Positions 32,626 to 41,145 of a stretch of DNA of 64,000 bases are shown piece by piece. This DNA comes from CAVTGO01 sp963734275 (GTDB taxonomy: Bacteria > Actinomycetota > UBA4738 > HRBIN12), in the NCBI GenBank assembly GCA_963734275.1, contig CAVTGO010000002.1:173313-237312 (forward strand), read 5' to 3'. Made by a program: the position numbers and the translations under genes. Below the pieces are notes generated by a model. The model did not search any database. It was given only the letters and a program-made list of their open reading frames with translations, and had not been told where the DNA came from. Position 1 is the first letter of the stretch, and each line of letters starts with the position of its first letter.

Positions 32626-34572
32626 TTGGCCACAGCGGCGAAGCAAACGCGAACCCGGAAGCCGAGCGGGTACGAGGCCTCGGACATCCAGGTCCTCGAA
32701 GGTGTCGAGCACGTCCGGCTGCGCCCCGGTATGTACATCGGGACGACGAGCACCCGGGGCCTGCACCACCTCGTCTACGAGGTCGTCGACAACTCGATCG
32801 ACGAGGCGATGGCCGGCCACTGCGACCGGATCATCGTCCGCATCCTGAAGGACGGCGCCGCTCAGGTGGAGGACAACGGGCGCGGCATCCCCGTGAAGCC
32901 GATCCCCAAGGCCAAGGACCGGCGCCCGGCTCTCGAGGTGGTCCTCACCACGCTGAACGCCGGAGGCAAGTTCGGCGGCGGGGGCTACCGCATCTCGGGT
33001 GGCCTCCACGGGGTGGGCGTGTCCGTCGTGAACGCGCTCTCGGTCAAGCTGACGGTGCAGGTCATGCGCGACGGGTTCGTCTGGACCCAGACCTACTCGC
33101 GCGGCAAGGCCACGTCCAAGCTCACCAAGGGCAAGACCACCACGAAGACCGGCGCGATCGTGACGTTCTGGCCGGATCCGGAGATCTTCGTCGAGGGGGT
33201 CGAGTTCGACCCCCGGCTCCTCGCCGAGCGGCTGCAGGAACAGGCTTTCCTGACCAAGGGCATCGAGATCCAGCTGATCGACGAGCGCGAGGCAAAGCCC
33301 GTCAAACAGGTCTTCAAGGCCACGGGCGGCATCGCCGACTTCGTGCGGTTCCTCGCCACGGGCAAGGAGCCGATCCACACGAAGGTGATCTCGATGGAAA
33401 CGCGCGAGGACAACGCCGAGGCGGACATCGCGCTGCAGTGGACCACCGGGTACTCGGAGTCGATCCATTCGTTCGCCAACACGATCAACACCCACGAGGG
33501 CGGCATGCACGAGGAGGGCCTGAAGAAGGCGCTGACCAACGTCGTCAACCGCTACGCGCGCACCAAGGGCTTGCTGAAGGAGAAGGAGGACAACCTCCTC
33601 GGCGAGGACGTGCGCGAGGGGCTGATCGCCATCGTGAGCGTCCGCCTGCGCGAACCGCAGTTCGAGGGCCAGACCAAGACCAAGCTCGGTAACACCACGA
33701 TGCGTTCGCTCGTCGAGACGACGGTGAACGAGCACCTCATGACCTGGCTCGAGGAGCATCCGGGGGACGCCAAGCGCATCGTGATGAAGACCAGCCAGGC
33801 CGCGAAAGCCCGCCTGGCCGCGAAGCAGGCACGCGACCTCACGCGGCGCAAGTCGTTCTTGGAAGGCGGCGGCCTGCCGGGCAAGCTCGCCGACTGTCAG
33901 CTCACGGATCCGGCCGCATGCGAGCTCTACATCGTGGAGGGCGACAGCGCCGGCGGCTCGGCCAAGCAGGCGCGGGACAGGGCCACCCAGGCGATCTTGC
34001 CGATCCGGGGCAAGATCTTGAACGTCGAGAAGGCCCGACTGCACAAGATCTTGGAGAACCAGGAGATCCAGGCGTTGATCACGGCGATCGGGACCGGGAT
34101 CAGCGAGGAGTTCGATCTCCTGAAGGCCCGCTACCACCGCATCGTGATCATGGCCGACGCGGACGTGGACGGCGCCCACATCCGCACGCTGCTCCTCACC
34201 TTCTTCTTCCGCCACATGCGGGAGTTGATCGACGCGGGTTACATGTACCTCGCGCAGCCGCCCCTGTACCTGCTCAAGCAGGGCAAGGAGGAGCTTTACT
34301 TCTACACGGAGCGCGAGTGGGATACGTGGCGAACGGAGAACGGCAACGGGCGCAAGCTCGAGCCGCAGCGCTTCAAGGGCCTCGGCGAGATGAACGCGGA
34401 CCAGCTCTGGGGAACCACCATGGATCCCGGTCAGCGCACGTTGCTCCAGGTCACGCTCGAGGACGCCGCGCTGGCGGACCGCCTGTTCACGATCCTGATG
34501 GGCGAGGACGTGCCGGCGCGGAAGGAGTTCATCGAGCAGAACGCGAAGGACGTTCAGAACCTCGATGTCTAG
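32626..34572 (+). CDS. gyrB: DNA gyrase subunit B
   Basis: 648 residues. The ATPase half of gyrase. GHKL motifs: EVVDNSIDEAMAGHCDRI, DNGRGIPV, and GGLHGVGVSVVNALS. The Toprim part shows EGDSAGGSAKQARDR and MADADVDGAHIRTLLLT. The start is taken as TTG at 32626, after GGAGG; upstream in-frame codons (TTG at 32530) lack homology. It overlaps gyrA by 8 bases. Confidence 0.96.
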   Translation: MATAAKQTRTRKPSGYEASDIQVLEGVEHVRLRPGMYIGTTSTRGLHHLVYEVVDNSIDEAMAGHCDRIIVRILKDGAAQVEDNGRGIPVKPIPKAKDRRPALEVVLTTLNAGGKFGGGGYRISGGLHGVGVSVVNALSVKLTVQVMRDGFVWTQTYSRGKATSKLTKGKTTTKTGAIVTFWPDPEIFVEGVEFDPRLLAERLQEQAFLTKGIEIQLIDEREAKPVKQVFKATGGIADFVRFLATGKEPIHTKVISMETREDNAEADIALQWTTGYSESIHSFANTINTHEGGMHEEGLKKALTNVVNRYARTKGLLKEKEDNLLGEDVREGLIAIVSVRLREPQFEGQTKTKLGNTTMRSLVETTVNEHLMTWLEEHPGDAKRIVMKTSQAAKARLAAKQARDLTRRKSFLEGGGLPGKLADCQLTDPAACELYIVEGDSAGGSAKQARDRATQAILPIRGKILNVEKARLHKILENQEIQALITAIGTGISEEFDLLKARYHRIVIMADADVDGAHIRTLLLTFFFRHMRELIDAGYMYLAQPPLYLLKQGKEELYFYTEREWDTWRTENGNGRKLEPQRFKGLGEMNADQLWGTTMDPGQRTLLQVTLEDAALADRLFTILMGEDVPARKEFIEQNAKDVQNLDV

Positions 34573-37039
34573 GCGCCGGGCCAGCGGTGGCGGTGAGCTG
34601 ACCCTTCTCGCGGGTCGGGTCGAGCCGATCGGCCTCGAGGAGGAGATCCAGCGCTCCTACCTCGACTACGCGATGTCGGTGATCGTCGGCCGCGCCCTGC
34701 CCGACGCCCGCGACGGCCTGAAGCCCGTGCACCGTCGGATCCTGTGGTCGATGCTCGAGTCGGGCCTGCGGCCCGATCGCCCGCACCGCAAGTCCGTATC
34801 CGCGGTCGGCGAGGTGCTGAAGAAATACCACCCGCACGGCGAGCAGAGCGTCTACGACGCCCTGGTCCGGATGGCGCAGGACTGGTCGATGCGGGCGCCG
34901 CTGATCGACGGGCACGGCAACTTCGGTTCGGTGGACGGCGACCCACCGGCGGCGTACCGGTACACGGAGGCGCGCCTCGCTCCGATGGCGATGGAGATGC
35001 TCCGCGACATCGACGCGGAGAGCGTCGACTTCATCCCCAACTTCGACGGCTACGAGCAGGAGCCGACCGTGCTGCCCAGCCGGTTCCCCAACCTGCTCGT
35101 GAACGGCGCCGGCGGGATCGCCGTCGGCATGGCCACCAACATCCCTCCCCACAACCTCGGCGAGGTGATCGACGCCGTCGCGCACTTCCTCGACCACCCC
35201 GAGTCGACGCCGGCCCAGCTGATGAAGTTCGTGAAGGGTCCGGACTTCCCCACGGGCGGCACGATCCTCGGCAAGCAGGGCATCAGGGACATGTACGAGA
35301 CCGGCCGAGGGTCCATCAAGGTGCGCGCCGTCTCGCACATCGAGGAGGGCCTGCAGGGCCGCTCGAAGATCGTGGTGACGGAGCTCCCGTACCAGGTCAA
35401 CAAGGCGCGACTGGCGGAGAAGGTCGCGGAGCTCGCCAACGCGGGCCGGCTGAAGGACGTCGCCGACGTCACGGACGAGTCCAACAAGGAGGGCATGCGC
35501 TTGGTGGTCCACACCAAGCGCGGCGCCAACCCGCAGGTCGTCCTGAACCAGCTCTACAAGCACACGCAGCTCCAGGACAACTTCGGCGCCATCATGCTCG
35601 CGCTCGTCGACAACGTTCCCCGCACGCTCAACCTGGCCGAGCTCGTCGGCTACTACGTCGACCACCAGGTCGAGGTCGTCACCCGCAGGACCCAGCACGA
35701 GCTGAAGAAGGCGGAGGAGCGCGATCACATCGTCCAGGGCCTGCTGATCGCCCTCTCCCACCTGGACGAGGTCATCAAGATCATCCGCGGCTCGAGGGAT
35801 GCGGACGAGGCGCGCACCAAGCTCATGACCAAGTTCAAGCTCAGCGAGATCCAGGCCAATCACATCCTGGATATGCCGCTTCGCCGCCTCACCCGTCTGG
35901 CGCGCGAGGAGCTCGAGGCCGAGCACAAGGAGCTCCTGGCGACGATCCGACGGCTGAAGGCGCTCCTGAAGGACCCGAAGAAGATCCGAGCCCTGATCAA
36001 GGAGGAGATCCTCGAGATCCGCAAGCGCTACGCGGATGCTCGCCGGAGCAAGCTCCAGGCCGACGTCGGCGACCTCGACGTCGAGGACCTGATCGCCGAG
36101 GAGCCCGTCGTGATCACTGTCAGCCGGGCCGGCTACGTGAAGCGTCAGCCGATCGAGAACTTCAAGCGGCAGGGTCGCGGGGGACGCGGCGTGATCGGCG
36201 CCAACCTCAAGGAAGAGGATGTGATCCGCGACGCCTTCACCACGACCACCCACCACTGGCTGCTGTTCTTCACCAGCAAGGGGAAGGTCTACCGGGTCAA
36301 GGTCCACGAGGTCCCCGAGTCCGGTCGAACCGCGCGCGGCACCTACGCAGCCAACCTGCCGGGCGTCGGCATCACGGCGGACGAGAAGGTCCAGGCCGTC
36401 ATCGACCTGAAGGAGTACTCGCAGGGGCGGTACCTGCTCTTCGCGACCCGGAAGGGCATGGTGAAGAAGACCGCGCTGCCCGAGTATGACTCGCCGAGAA
36501 CCGGTCTCGCGGCGATCAACCTGAGGGACGGCGACGAGCTGATCGACGTGCGACTCACCGACGGCAAGGACGACGTGTTCCTCATGTCGCGCAAAGGCCA
36601 GACGATCCGCTTCCGAGAGGGGCTCGCCCGCCCGATGGGCCGCCAGACGGCCGGCGTCATCGGGATGCGCCTCGCGGCCGACGACGAGGTGATCGCCCTC
36701 GGCGTGGCGTCCGAGGGCGAGGAGATGATCAGCGTCACGCAGCAGGGCTACGGCAAGCGCACGCCGCTCAAGGACTACCCGCCCAAGGGCCGAGGCGGCA
36801 AGGGTGTGATCGGCCACACGCTGACCAAGAAGACCGGCCTGCTCGCCGGGGCGTTCATCGGCAACAAGGACCAGGACATGTTCGCGATCTCCTCGTCCGG
36901 CATCGTGATCCGGGTGGCCGCCGCCGACATCCGGCGCGTGGGCCGCGCCTCCCAGGGCGTGCGCACGATGCGCGTTGAGGAGGGCGCGACCGTGGTCGCG
37001 ATCGCGCCCGTCATCACTTCGAACCTGGTCGAGGTGTAG
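34565..37039 (+). CDS. gyrA: DNA gyrase subunit A
   Basis: 824 residues. The breakage-reunion subunit. The catalytic tyrosine is Y133 in YRYTEARL. The quinolone-determining region reads KYHPHGEQSVYDALVRMAQ (88-106), so the positions equal to E. coli D82-S83 are E93-Q94, which is not the usual D-S or D-A. The six-blade C-terminal domain begins with the GyrA box QGRGGRG. ATG at 34565 overlaps gyrB by 8 bases. Confidence 0.97.
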   Translation: MSRRRASGGGELTLLAGRVEPIGLEEEIQRSYLDYAMSVIVGRALPDARDGLKPVHRRILWSMLESGLRPDRPHRKSVSAVGEVLKKYHPHGEQSVYDALVRMAQDWSMRAPLIDGHGNFGSVDGDPPAAYRYTEARLAPMAMEMLRDIDAESVDFIPNFDGYEQEPTVLPSRFPNLLVNGAGGIAVGMATNIPPHNLGEVIDAVAHFLDHPESTPAQLMKFVKGPDFPTGGTILGKQGIRDMYETGRGSIKVRAVSHIEEGLQGRSKIVVTELPYQVNKARLAEKVAELANAGRLKDVADVTDESNKEGMRLVVHTKRGANPQVVLNQLYKHTQLQDNFGAIMLALVDNVPRTLNLAELVGYYVDHQVEVVTRRTQHELKKAEERDHIVQGLLIALSHLDEVIKIIRGSRDADEARTKLMTKFKLSEIQANHILDMPLRRLTRLAREELEAEHKELLATIRRLKALLKDPKKIRALIKEEILEIRKRYADARRSKLQADVGDLDVEDLIAEEPVVITVSRAGYVKRQPIENFKRQGRGGRGVIGANLKEEDVIRDAFTTTTHHWLLFFTSKGKVYRVKVHEVPESGRTARGTYAANLPGVGITADEKVQAVIDLKEYSQGRYLLFATRKGMVKKTALPEYDSPRTGLAAINLRDGDELIDVRLTDGKDDVFLMSRKGQTIRFREGLARPMGRQTAGVIGMRLAADDEVIALGVASEGEEMISVTQQGYGKRTPLKDYPPKGRGGKGVIGHTLTKKTGLLAGAFIGNKDQDMFAISSSGIVIRVAAADIRRVGRASQGVRTMRVEEGATVVAIAPVITSNLVEV

Positions 37040-37097
37040 TCGCGTCCTCGAGGAGCCTCCTGAGGTCGCGCTCGATGGAGGCGGTGGTCACGGCTCG

Positions 37098-37103
37098 TAG
37101 GAT
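37098..37103 (+). promoter_or_regulatory. -10 element for the 37113 gene (leaderless)
   Basis: TAGGAT ends 9 bases before the GTG at 37113. Confidence 0.45.
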
Positions 37104-37112
37104 GTTTTCACC

Positions 37113-37388
37113 GTGGCCGGAGGCCTGACCCTCATCGCGATCGGAAGCGCGCTCGGCCTGCTGACCGTGTTCGTAGCCTGGCGTCGCCTCTCCGCGACCG
37201 TGGCGTTCGCCCTCGCGTCCGTGTGTGGAGCCGCGGTGGGAGCGGGAGGGCTCCTCGTCCAAGAGACCCGCGCGGCCGGCGACTGGGTCGTGGCGCTCGT
37301 CGCGCTCGGTGTGCTCGCACCGCTGCACTGCCGGCTCGTGTTCGGGCCGCCCGGGCCGATGGTTGCTGCGGGACGCGATGCCGCGTAG
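37113..37388 (+). CDS. small membrane protein after gyrA
   Basis: 91 residues with about three hydrophobic helices (LTLIAIGSALGLLTVFVAW, VAFALASVCGAAVGAGGLLV, WVVALVALGVLAPLHCRLVF). No family recognised. GTG at 37113 follows a TAGGAT box by 9 bases. It is 15 bases upstream of the DUF3566 gene and probably co-transcribed with it. Confidence 0.65.
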   Translation: MAGGLTLIAIGSALGLLTVFVAWRRLSATVAFALASVCGAAVGAGGLLVQETRAAGDWVVALVALGVLAPLHCRLVFGPPGPMVAAGRDAA

Positions 37389-37403
37389 AAAGAGCGCAGA
37401 CCG

Positions 37404-37901
37404 ATGAGCAAGCCCGCCGGGGACACCACCGTCGCAACGCCCGAGCCCATGCCTGCTTCGGGCAGGCCCGCCCCGGGCACCGGAGCGCCCACGCCCGCCG
37501 CGGGAACACCGGCGAACCCGCCCGACAGGGTGAAGCGCTTCCACAAGCCCAAGCCGCGGCAGGCCCGCGTCACGATCCGCAAGGTGGGGCCGTGGTCCGT
37601 GCTCAAGCTCTCGCTCCTCTTCTACATCTGCGTGATGGCGGTGATCGTCGGGGCGCTCGTGATCCTCTACGGGTTCCTCGGTGCGATCGGGGCCCTCGAT
37701 TCCACGGAGCGGCTGATCCGGGATCTGTTCGCCGACCAGTCGTTCCAGATCCACGGCAGCTGGCTGTTCTCGCGGGCGGTCACGATCGGGTTCGCGATGG
37801 CCGTGCTGTTCACGCTCATCAACGTGTTCGTCGCGTTCCTCTACAACCTGCTCTCCGACATCGTCGGAGGCATCGAGGTGACCCTGTCCGAGCGACGCTG
37901 A
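37404..37901 (+). CDS. DUF3566 membrane protein (Rv0007-like)
   Basis: 165 residues. A Pro/Ala-rich disordered head (1-45) is followed by basic KRFHKPKPRQARVTIRKVG. Two membrane helices then follow (SLLFYICVMAVIVGALVILY and VTIGFAMAVLFTLINVFVAF), and the tail ends with NLLSDIVGGIEVTL. DUF3566 proteins sit after gyrA in most Actinomycetota; their role is not settled. ATG at 37404. Confidence 0.88.
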   Translation: MSKPAGDTTVATPEPMPASGRPAPGTGAPTPAAGTPANPPDRVKRFHKPKPRQARVTIRKVGPWSVLKLSLLFYICVMAVIVGALVILYGFLGAIGALDSTERLIRDLFADQSFQIHGSWLFSRAVTIGFAMAVLFTLINVFVAFLYNLLSDIVGGIEVTLSERR

Positions 37902-37926
37902 ACGAACGCGCAGGTCATGGGCGCGA

Positions 37927-37956
37927 TTGACATGGTTTCGAGGCCACGCGTACGCT
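37927..37956 (+). promoter_or_regulatory. promoter of tRNA-Ile
   Basis: TTGACA at 37927-37932, an 18-base spacer, and TACGCT at 37951-37956, followed 38 bases later by the mature tRNA-Ile. The -35 is a perfect consensus, unlike most promoters in this window. Confidence 0.75.
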
Positions 37957-37994
37957 TGCGCGAGACCGGGTCGGAGGCCCCGGTGGAGTCGTTC

Positions 37995-38069
37995 GGGCCT
38001 GTAGCTCAGCTCGGTTAGAGCGCATCCCTGATAAGGATGAGGCCGTTGGTTCAAGTCCAACCAGGCCCA
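37995..38069 (+). tRNA. tRNA-Ile (GAT anticodon)
   Basis: 75 bases with all four stems. The acceptor stem is GGGCCTG/CAGGCCC, the anticodon loop CTGATAA gives GAT, and the T loop is TTCAAGT. The discriminator is A, and CCA is not encoded. It lies after DUF3566 as in mycobacteria, but the usual adjacent tRNA-Ala is about 9.8 kb away here. Confidence 0.97.
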
Positions 38070-38087
38070 CTCGAGAAGGAGGCGGCG

Positions 38088-38258
38088 ATGGCCGAGGAGA
38101 CCGAAGGCAAGAAGAAGAGCGGGTTCTTCGGGAAGCTCATGAAGATCGCGTTCATCGCGGCGATCGTCGCTGCGGTCGTCGCCGTGTTCAAGCGGCGGCG
38201 CGGGAAGGACCTCGACGAGGACGAGTGGCAGGAGTTGCCCCCGCCGGCAGGCGGGTAG
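38088..38258 (+). CDS. 56-residue membrane protein downstream of tRNA-Ile
   Basis: Acidic and lysine-rich head (MAEETEGKKKSGFFGKLMKI), one helix (AFIAAIVAAVVAVF), then KRRRGKDLDEDEWQELPPP. The AAGGAGG at 38076-38082 is a strong ribosome binding site for ATG at 38088. It begins 18 bases after the tRNA and probably shares its transcript. Function unknown; the FKRRRGKDLDEDEW part looks like a conserved short C-terminal motif of actinobacterial small membrane proteins. Confidence 0.78.
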   Translation: MAEETEGKKKSGFFGKLMKIAFIAAIVAAVVAVFKRRRGKDLDEDEWQELPPPAGG

Positions 38259-38281
38259 ACGCGTCCGAGCACGAAGCGTGA

Positions 38282-38314
38282 GGAGGGTCCGCGGCCGACG
38301 GCCGCGGACCCTCC
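38282..38314 (+). terminator. strong hairpin after the tRNA-Ile unit
   Basis: GGAGGGTCCGCGGCC, loop GAC, GGCCGCGGACCCTCC: a perfect 15-base stem with a 3-base loop. No T run follows, as is common in high-GC actinobacteria. It should end the tRNA-Ile transcript. Confidence 0.75.
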
Positions 38315-38343
38315 GGCGTTCCGGGCGCTCTTCCGCGGACCGC

Positions 38344-38349
38344 TAGACT
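38344..38349 (+). promoter_or_regulatory. -10 element for the 38358 gene (leaderless)
   Basis: TAGACT ends 8 bases before the GTG at 38358. Confidence 0.5.
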
Positions 38350-38357
38350 CGCTCGCC

Positions 38358-39176
38358 GTGGTGACCCGCGCGTGGGAGCTGGCACACGATGCGGCCCGCG
38401 CGGCCGGCGTGGAACTCCGTCCGCTCGACGAGCTCGAGGATGCCGAGCGGATCCTGCGCGTGATGATCGCGACGTGGGGCGATCACCAGCTGGTCCCGCG
38501 CGAGATGCTCCGCGCGCTCGGTGAGAGCGGCAACGTCCCGTACGGCGCGTTCGACGGCGAGGAGACGGTCGGCTACGTGCTCGGGTGGGCGGGCGTGGAC
38601 GACGAGGGTCTGCATGTCCACTCGCACATGCTCGCCGCCCTCCCTGACCGACGTCACCGGGGCGTCGGCTACGCGCTGAAGCTCGCGCAGCGGGCGCAGG
38701 CGCTCGACCAGGGGATCGGCGTCGTGCGGTGGACCTTCGACCCGCTCGTCGCTCGCAACGCGTACTTCAACCTCCACAAGCTCGGCGCGGTCGCGGATCG
38801 ATTCGAGCGGAGCTTCTACGGCGAGATGACGGACACCCTCAACCGAGGGGACCGCACGGACCGGGTGGTGGTCCGGTGGACCATCGACCGGGACCCGGGA
38901 CCGCGAAACGTGCTCGTGTCCGACGGGTGGACGATCCTTCATCGCGACGGCGAGCGCCCCGGCGAGCTCCTCCGCCCGTCGGGACCGCGCGCCCTGGTCG
39001 AGATCCCCCGTGACCACGCCGAGCTCCGCGCCGTCGATCCCGCGCTCGGGGCCGAGTGGCGCGAGGCGGCCGCTCTCGCGATCGAGTCGTGCCTGGAGGC
39101 TGGCCTGGTTGCCGCGGCCTTCGACGGTGAGCGCTCGCGCTACGTCTTCGTCGAGCGCGAGGAGGTCGCGGCGTGA
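38358..39176 (+). CDS. predicted GNAT-type acetyltransferase (COG3375-like)
   Basis: 272 residues. The GNAT region spans 18-150: VELRPLDELEDAERILRVMI, VGYVLGWAGVDDEGLHVHSH, and the acetyl-CoA loop RRHRGVGYALKLAQR. FDPLVARNAYFNLHKLGAV is typical of the COG3375 group, which often sits next to o-succinylbenzoate synthase genes. Here it overlaps menC by 4 bases. Substrate unknown. GTG at 38358 follows a TAGACT box. Confidence 0.84.
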   Translation: MVTRAWELAHDAARAAGVELRPLDELEDAERILRVMIATWGDHQLVPREMLRALGESGNVPYGAFDGEETVGYVLGWAGVDDEGLHVHSHMLAALPDRRHRGVGYALKLAQRAQALDQGIGVVRWTFDPLVARNAYFNLHKLGAVADRFERSFYGEMTDTLNRGDRTDRVVVRWTIDRDPGPRNVLVSDGWTILHRDGERPGELLRPSGPRALVEIPRDHAELRAVDPALGAEWREAAALAIESCLEAGLVAAAFDGERSRYVFVEREEVAA

Positions 39177-40285
39177 CCCAGGTCCGCGCGGTCGAGCTCC
39201 GGCTGGTCGGGCTCCCGCTCGTCCGGGCGTTCAGGACGAGCTTCGGCGAGATGACCGAGAAGGTGTGCGTGCTGGCTCGCGTCGAGACGCCGGCCGCCGA
39301 GGGCTGGGGGGAGTGCGTCGCCGGAGCCGAGCCAGATTTCTCCGAGGAGTGGAACGAGGGCGCGTGGCTCGTCCTTCGCGATCTGCTCGTGCCGGCGCTC
39401 CTCGCGGCCGGCGACGTCGGGGTCGAGGACCTCGAGCGCGTGTTCGCCTTCGTGCGCGGCCACCCGATGGCCAAGGCGACGCTCGTGAACGCGTTCCTCG
39501 ACGCCGAGCTCCGCGCCGAAGGCCGTCCGCTGTCGTCGTACCTCGGCGCCGAGCGCGCACGTGTCGAATGCGGCGTGTCCGTCGGGATCGCGCCCACCGC
39601 CGAAGAGCTCCTCGCGCAGGTGAGCGGCTACCTCGCCGAGGGGTACCGGCGGATCAAGCTGAAGATCGCGCCCGGCACGGACGTGGAGCGCGTGCGCGCC
39701 GTCCGGGGGGCCCACCCGGACATCCTGCTCTCGGTGGACGCGAACGCCGCCTACCGTCCCGAGGACCTCGAGACGTTCCTCGCGCTCGACGCGTTCGGCC
39801 TGCTGATGGTCGAGCAGCCGCTGCACTTCGAGGATCTCGTGCGGCACGCCGAGCTCCAGCGGGCGATCCGCACGGACGTGTGTCTGGACGAGTCGATCCG
39901 CTCGGCCGCGGACGCCGAGGCGGCGATCGAGCTCGGCGCGTGCCGGATCGTGAACGTGAAGCAGGGACGGGTCGGTGGGCTCCTCGAGGCGAAACGGGTG
40001 CACGATGTGGCCGCCTCCCGCAACATCCCCGTGTGGTGCGGCGGGATGCTCGAGACGGGGATCGGACGCGCCGCCAACCTCGCGCTCGCCGCGATGACGA
40101 ACTTCCGCTTCCCCGGCGACACCAGCGCGAGCCGCCGCTACTTCACCGACGACCTCACCGAGCCGTTCGAGCTGGCCCCCGACGGCACGATGGCGGTTCC
40201 CGACGGACCGGGGATCGGCGTCGACCCGCGGCCGGATCGCCTGGCCGCATGCACCCTTCGCGTCGAGCTGTTCGAGAAAGAGTGA
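39173..40285 (+). CDS. menC: o-succinylbenzoate synthase (MenC)
   Basis: 370 residues, enolase superfamily. Dehydrates SHCHC to o-succinylbenzoate in menaquinone synthesis. The catalytic base pair is in RIKLKI (KxK), the metal ligands are in SVDANA, VEQPLHFEDL and LDESIRS, and the second catalytic lysine is in NVKQGRVGG; WCGGMLETGIGRAAN completes the site. N-succinylamino acid racemase activity is possible in this family. GTG at 39173. It lies about 20 kb from the other men genes but fills the missing pathway step. Confidence 0.91.
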   Translation: MTQVRAVELRLVGLPLVRAFRTSFGEMTEKVCVLARVETPAAEGWGECVAGAEPDFSEEWNEGAWLVLRDLLVPALLAAGDVGVEDLERVFAFVRGHPMAKATLVNAFLDAELRAEGRPLSSYLGAERARVECGVSVGIAPTAEELLAQVSGYLAEGYRRIKLKIAPGTDVERVRAVRGAHPDILLSVDANAAYRPEDLETFLALDAFGLLMVEQPLHFEDLVRHAELQRAIRTDVCLDESIRSAADAEAAIELGACRIVNVKQGRVGGLLEAKRVHDVAASRNIPVWCGGMLETGIGRAANLALAAMTNFRFPGDTSASRRYFTDDLTEPFELAPDGTMAVPDGPGIGVDPRPDRLAACTLRVELFEKE

Positions 40286-40339
40286 CAAAACCACCGGTTC
40301 CCGTTGACCGCTTCCGGGCGGCTCCATACAGTGCGCGTT

Positions 40340-40377
40340 GAGAGACCGCTGTGACCCTCGGGTCGCGGCGGTTTCTC
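40340..40377 (+). terminator. long hairpin after menC
   Basis: GAGAGACCGCTGTGACCC, loop TC, GGGTCGCGGCGGTTTCTC. All 18 positions pair if three G-U wobbles are allowed. It ends the 38358-menC unit. The gap 40286-40505 otherwise holds a TAGACT box at 40464 and no gene. Confidence 0.65.
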
Positions 40378-40463
40378 ACATGTGGGGTCCTTTCGCCCGG
40401 CCCGCGGCAACGTTCGATCTCGCGTTCGCCCGCTCCTTGCGCCCTCGCGCGGCCCCGCCGTCC

Positions 40464-40469
40464 TAGACT
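40464..40469 (+). promoter_or_regulatory. -10 element of the 40506-45208 operon
   Basis: TAGACT lies 36 bases before the ATG at 40506, followed by a purine-rich GAGGG near the start codon. Confidence 0.5.
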
Positions 40470-40505
40470 CAGTCGGTCGTCGGAGCGCGAGCGAGGGTTG
40501 ATCAC

Positions 40506-41138
40506 ATGAGGAAGCGGGTCATCCGGGCCGGCGAGATCGAGATCGAGGACTCCGAGGGCCGTGTCCGCGCCCGATTCGGCGTCACGAACGAGGATCTCCC
40601 GTTCATGTCCTTCTACGGGACCGACGACAAGCTGCGCGCGCGCTTCGGCGTGCAGCCCGACGGCTCCGCCGGCCTCGCGATCGCCGACGACGAGGGCAAG
40701 GTTCGGGCCACGCTCGGCTTGTTCTCGGACGGCTCGGCGAGCATGGCGATGGTGGACCGCAACGGGAAGGTCCGGGCCAAGTTCGGCCTCGGCTCCGAGG
40801 GCTCGCCGACGCTCGCACTCCGCAACAAGGACGGCGAGCTCGGCCTCGTCTACAGCCTGGCGCAGCAGGGTTCCCCGACGATCTCGCTGCAGGACGAGGA
40901 CGGGAAGGTGCGCGTGCGGCTCGGCCTGGCCGCCGAGGGTTCGCCGATCCTGCGCTTGCTGAACAAGGACGGCGAGCTCCGGGCGATCATGGGGCTCACC
41001 TCCGACGGCACGCCGGTGATGCAGTTCCTCGACAAGGACGGCGAGCCGATGTGGACCGTGCCCGCGACCCTAGAGAAGGCCGTGACCCAACCCGCGTACG
41101 AGGCTCCGGCCACCTCGGCGGAGTCCACGGAGGCCTGA
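40506..41138 (+). CDS. protein made of eight 23-residue repeats
   Basis: 210 residues. The pattern D-x2-G-K-V-R-A-x2-G-L begins at residues 15, 38, 61, 84, 107, 130, 153 and 176, exactly every 23 residues, with DGS or EGSP between. Examples are DDEGKVRATLGL (61-72) and DEDGKVRVRLGL (130-141). This suggests a stacked beta fold such as a solenoid or roll. There is no signal peptide or membrane helix. Function unknown; similar repeats are seen in scattered bacterial and phage-like hypothetical proteins. It is 7 bases upstream of the MauD-like gene and heads the same operon. Confidence 0.85.
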   Translation: MRKRVIRAGEIEIEDSEGRVRARFGVTNEDLPFMSFYGTDDKLRARFGVQPDGSAGLAIADDEGKVRATLGLFSDGSASMAMVDRNGKVRAKFGLGSEGSPTLALRNKDGELGLVYSLAQQGSPTISLQDEDGKVRVRLGLAAEGSPILRLLNKDGELRAIMGLTSDGTPVMQFLDKDGEPMWTVPATLEKAVTQPAYEAPATSAESTEA

Positions 41139-41145
41139 GCCGGGC

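Noticed and set aside
37014..38060. Minus-strand frame starting opposite tRNA-Ile
   Set aside because: The start lies within the antisense of the tRNA, a frequent false gene call, and the rest is antisense to DUF3566.
39173..40285. Dipeptide epimerase or N-succinylamino acid racemase
   Set aside because: The family allows it, but all other menaquinone genes except menH are in the window and menC would otherwise be missing; MenC is the better call.
40506..41138. 69-base DNA repeats as a CRISPR or satellite
   Set aside because: The period is protein-level and in frame, the DNA copies differ at many positions, and the frame is intact.
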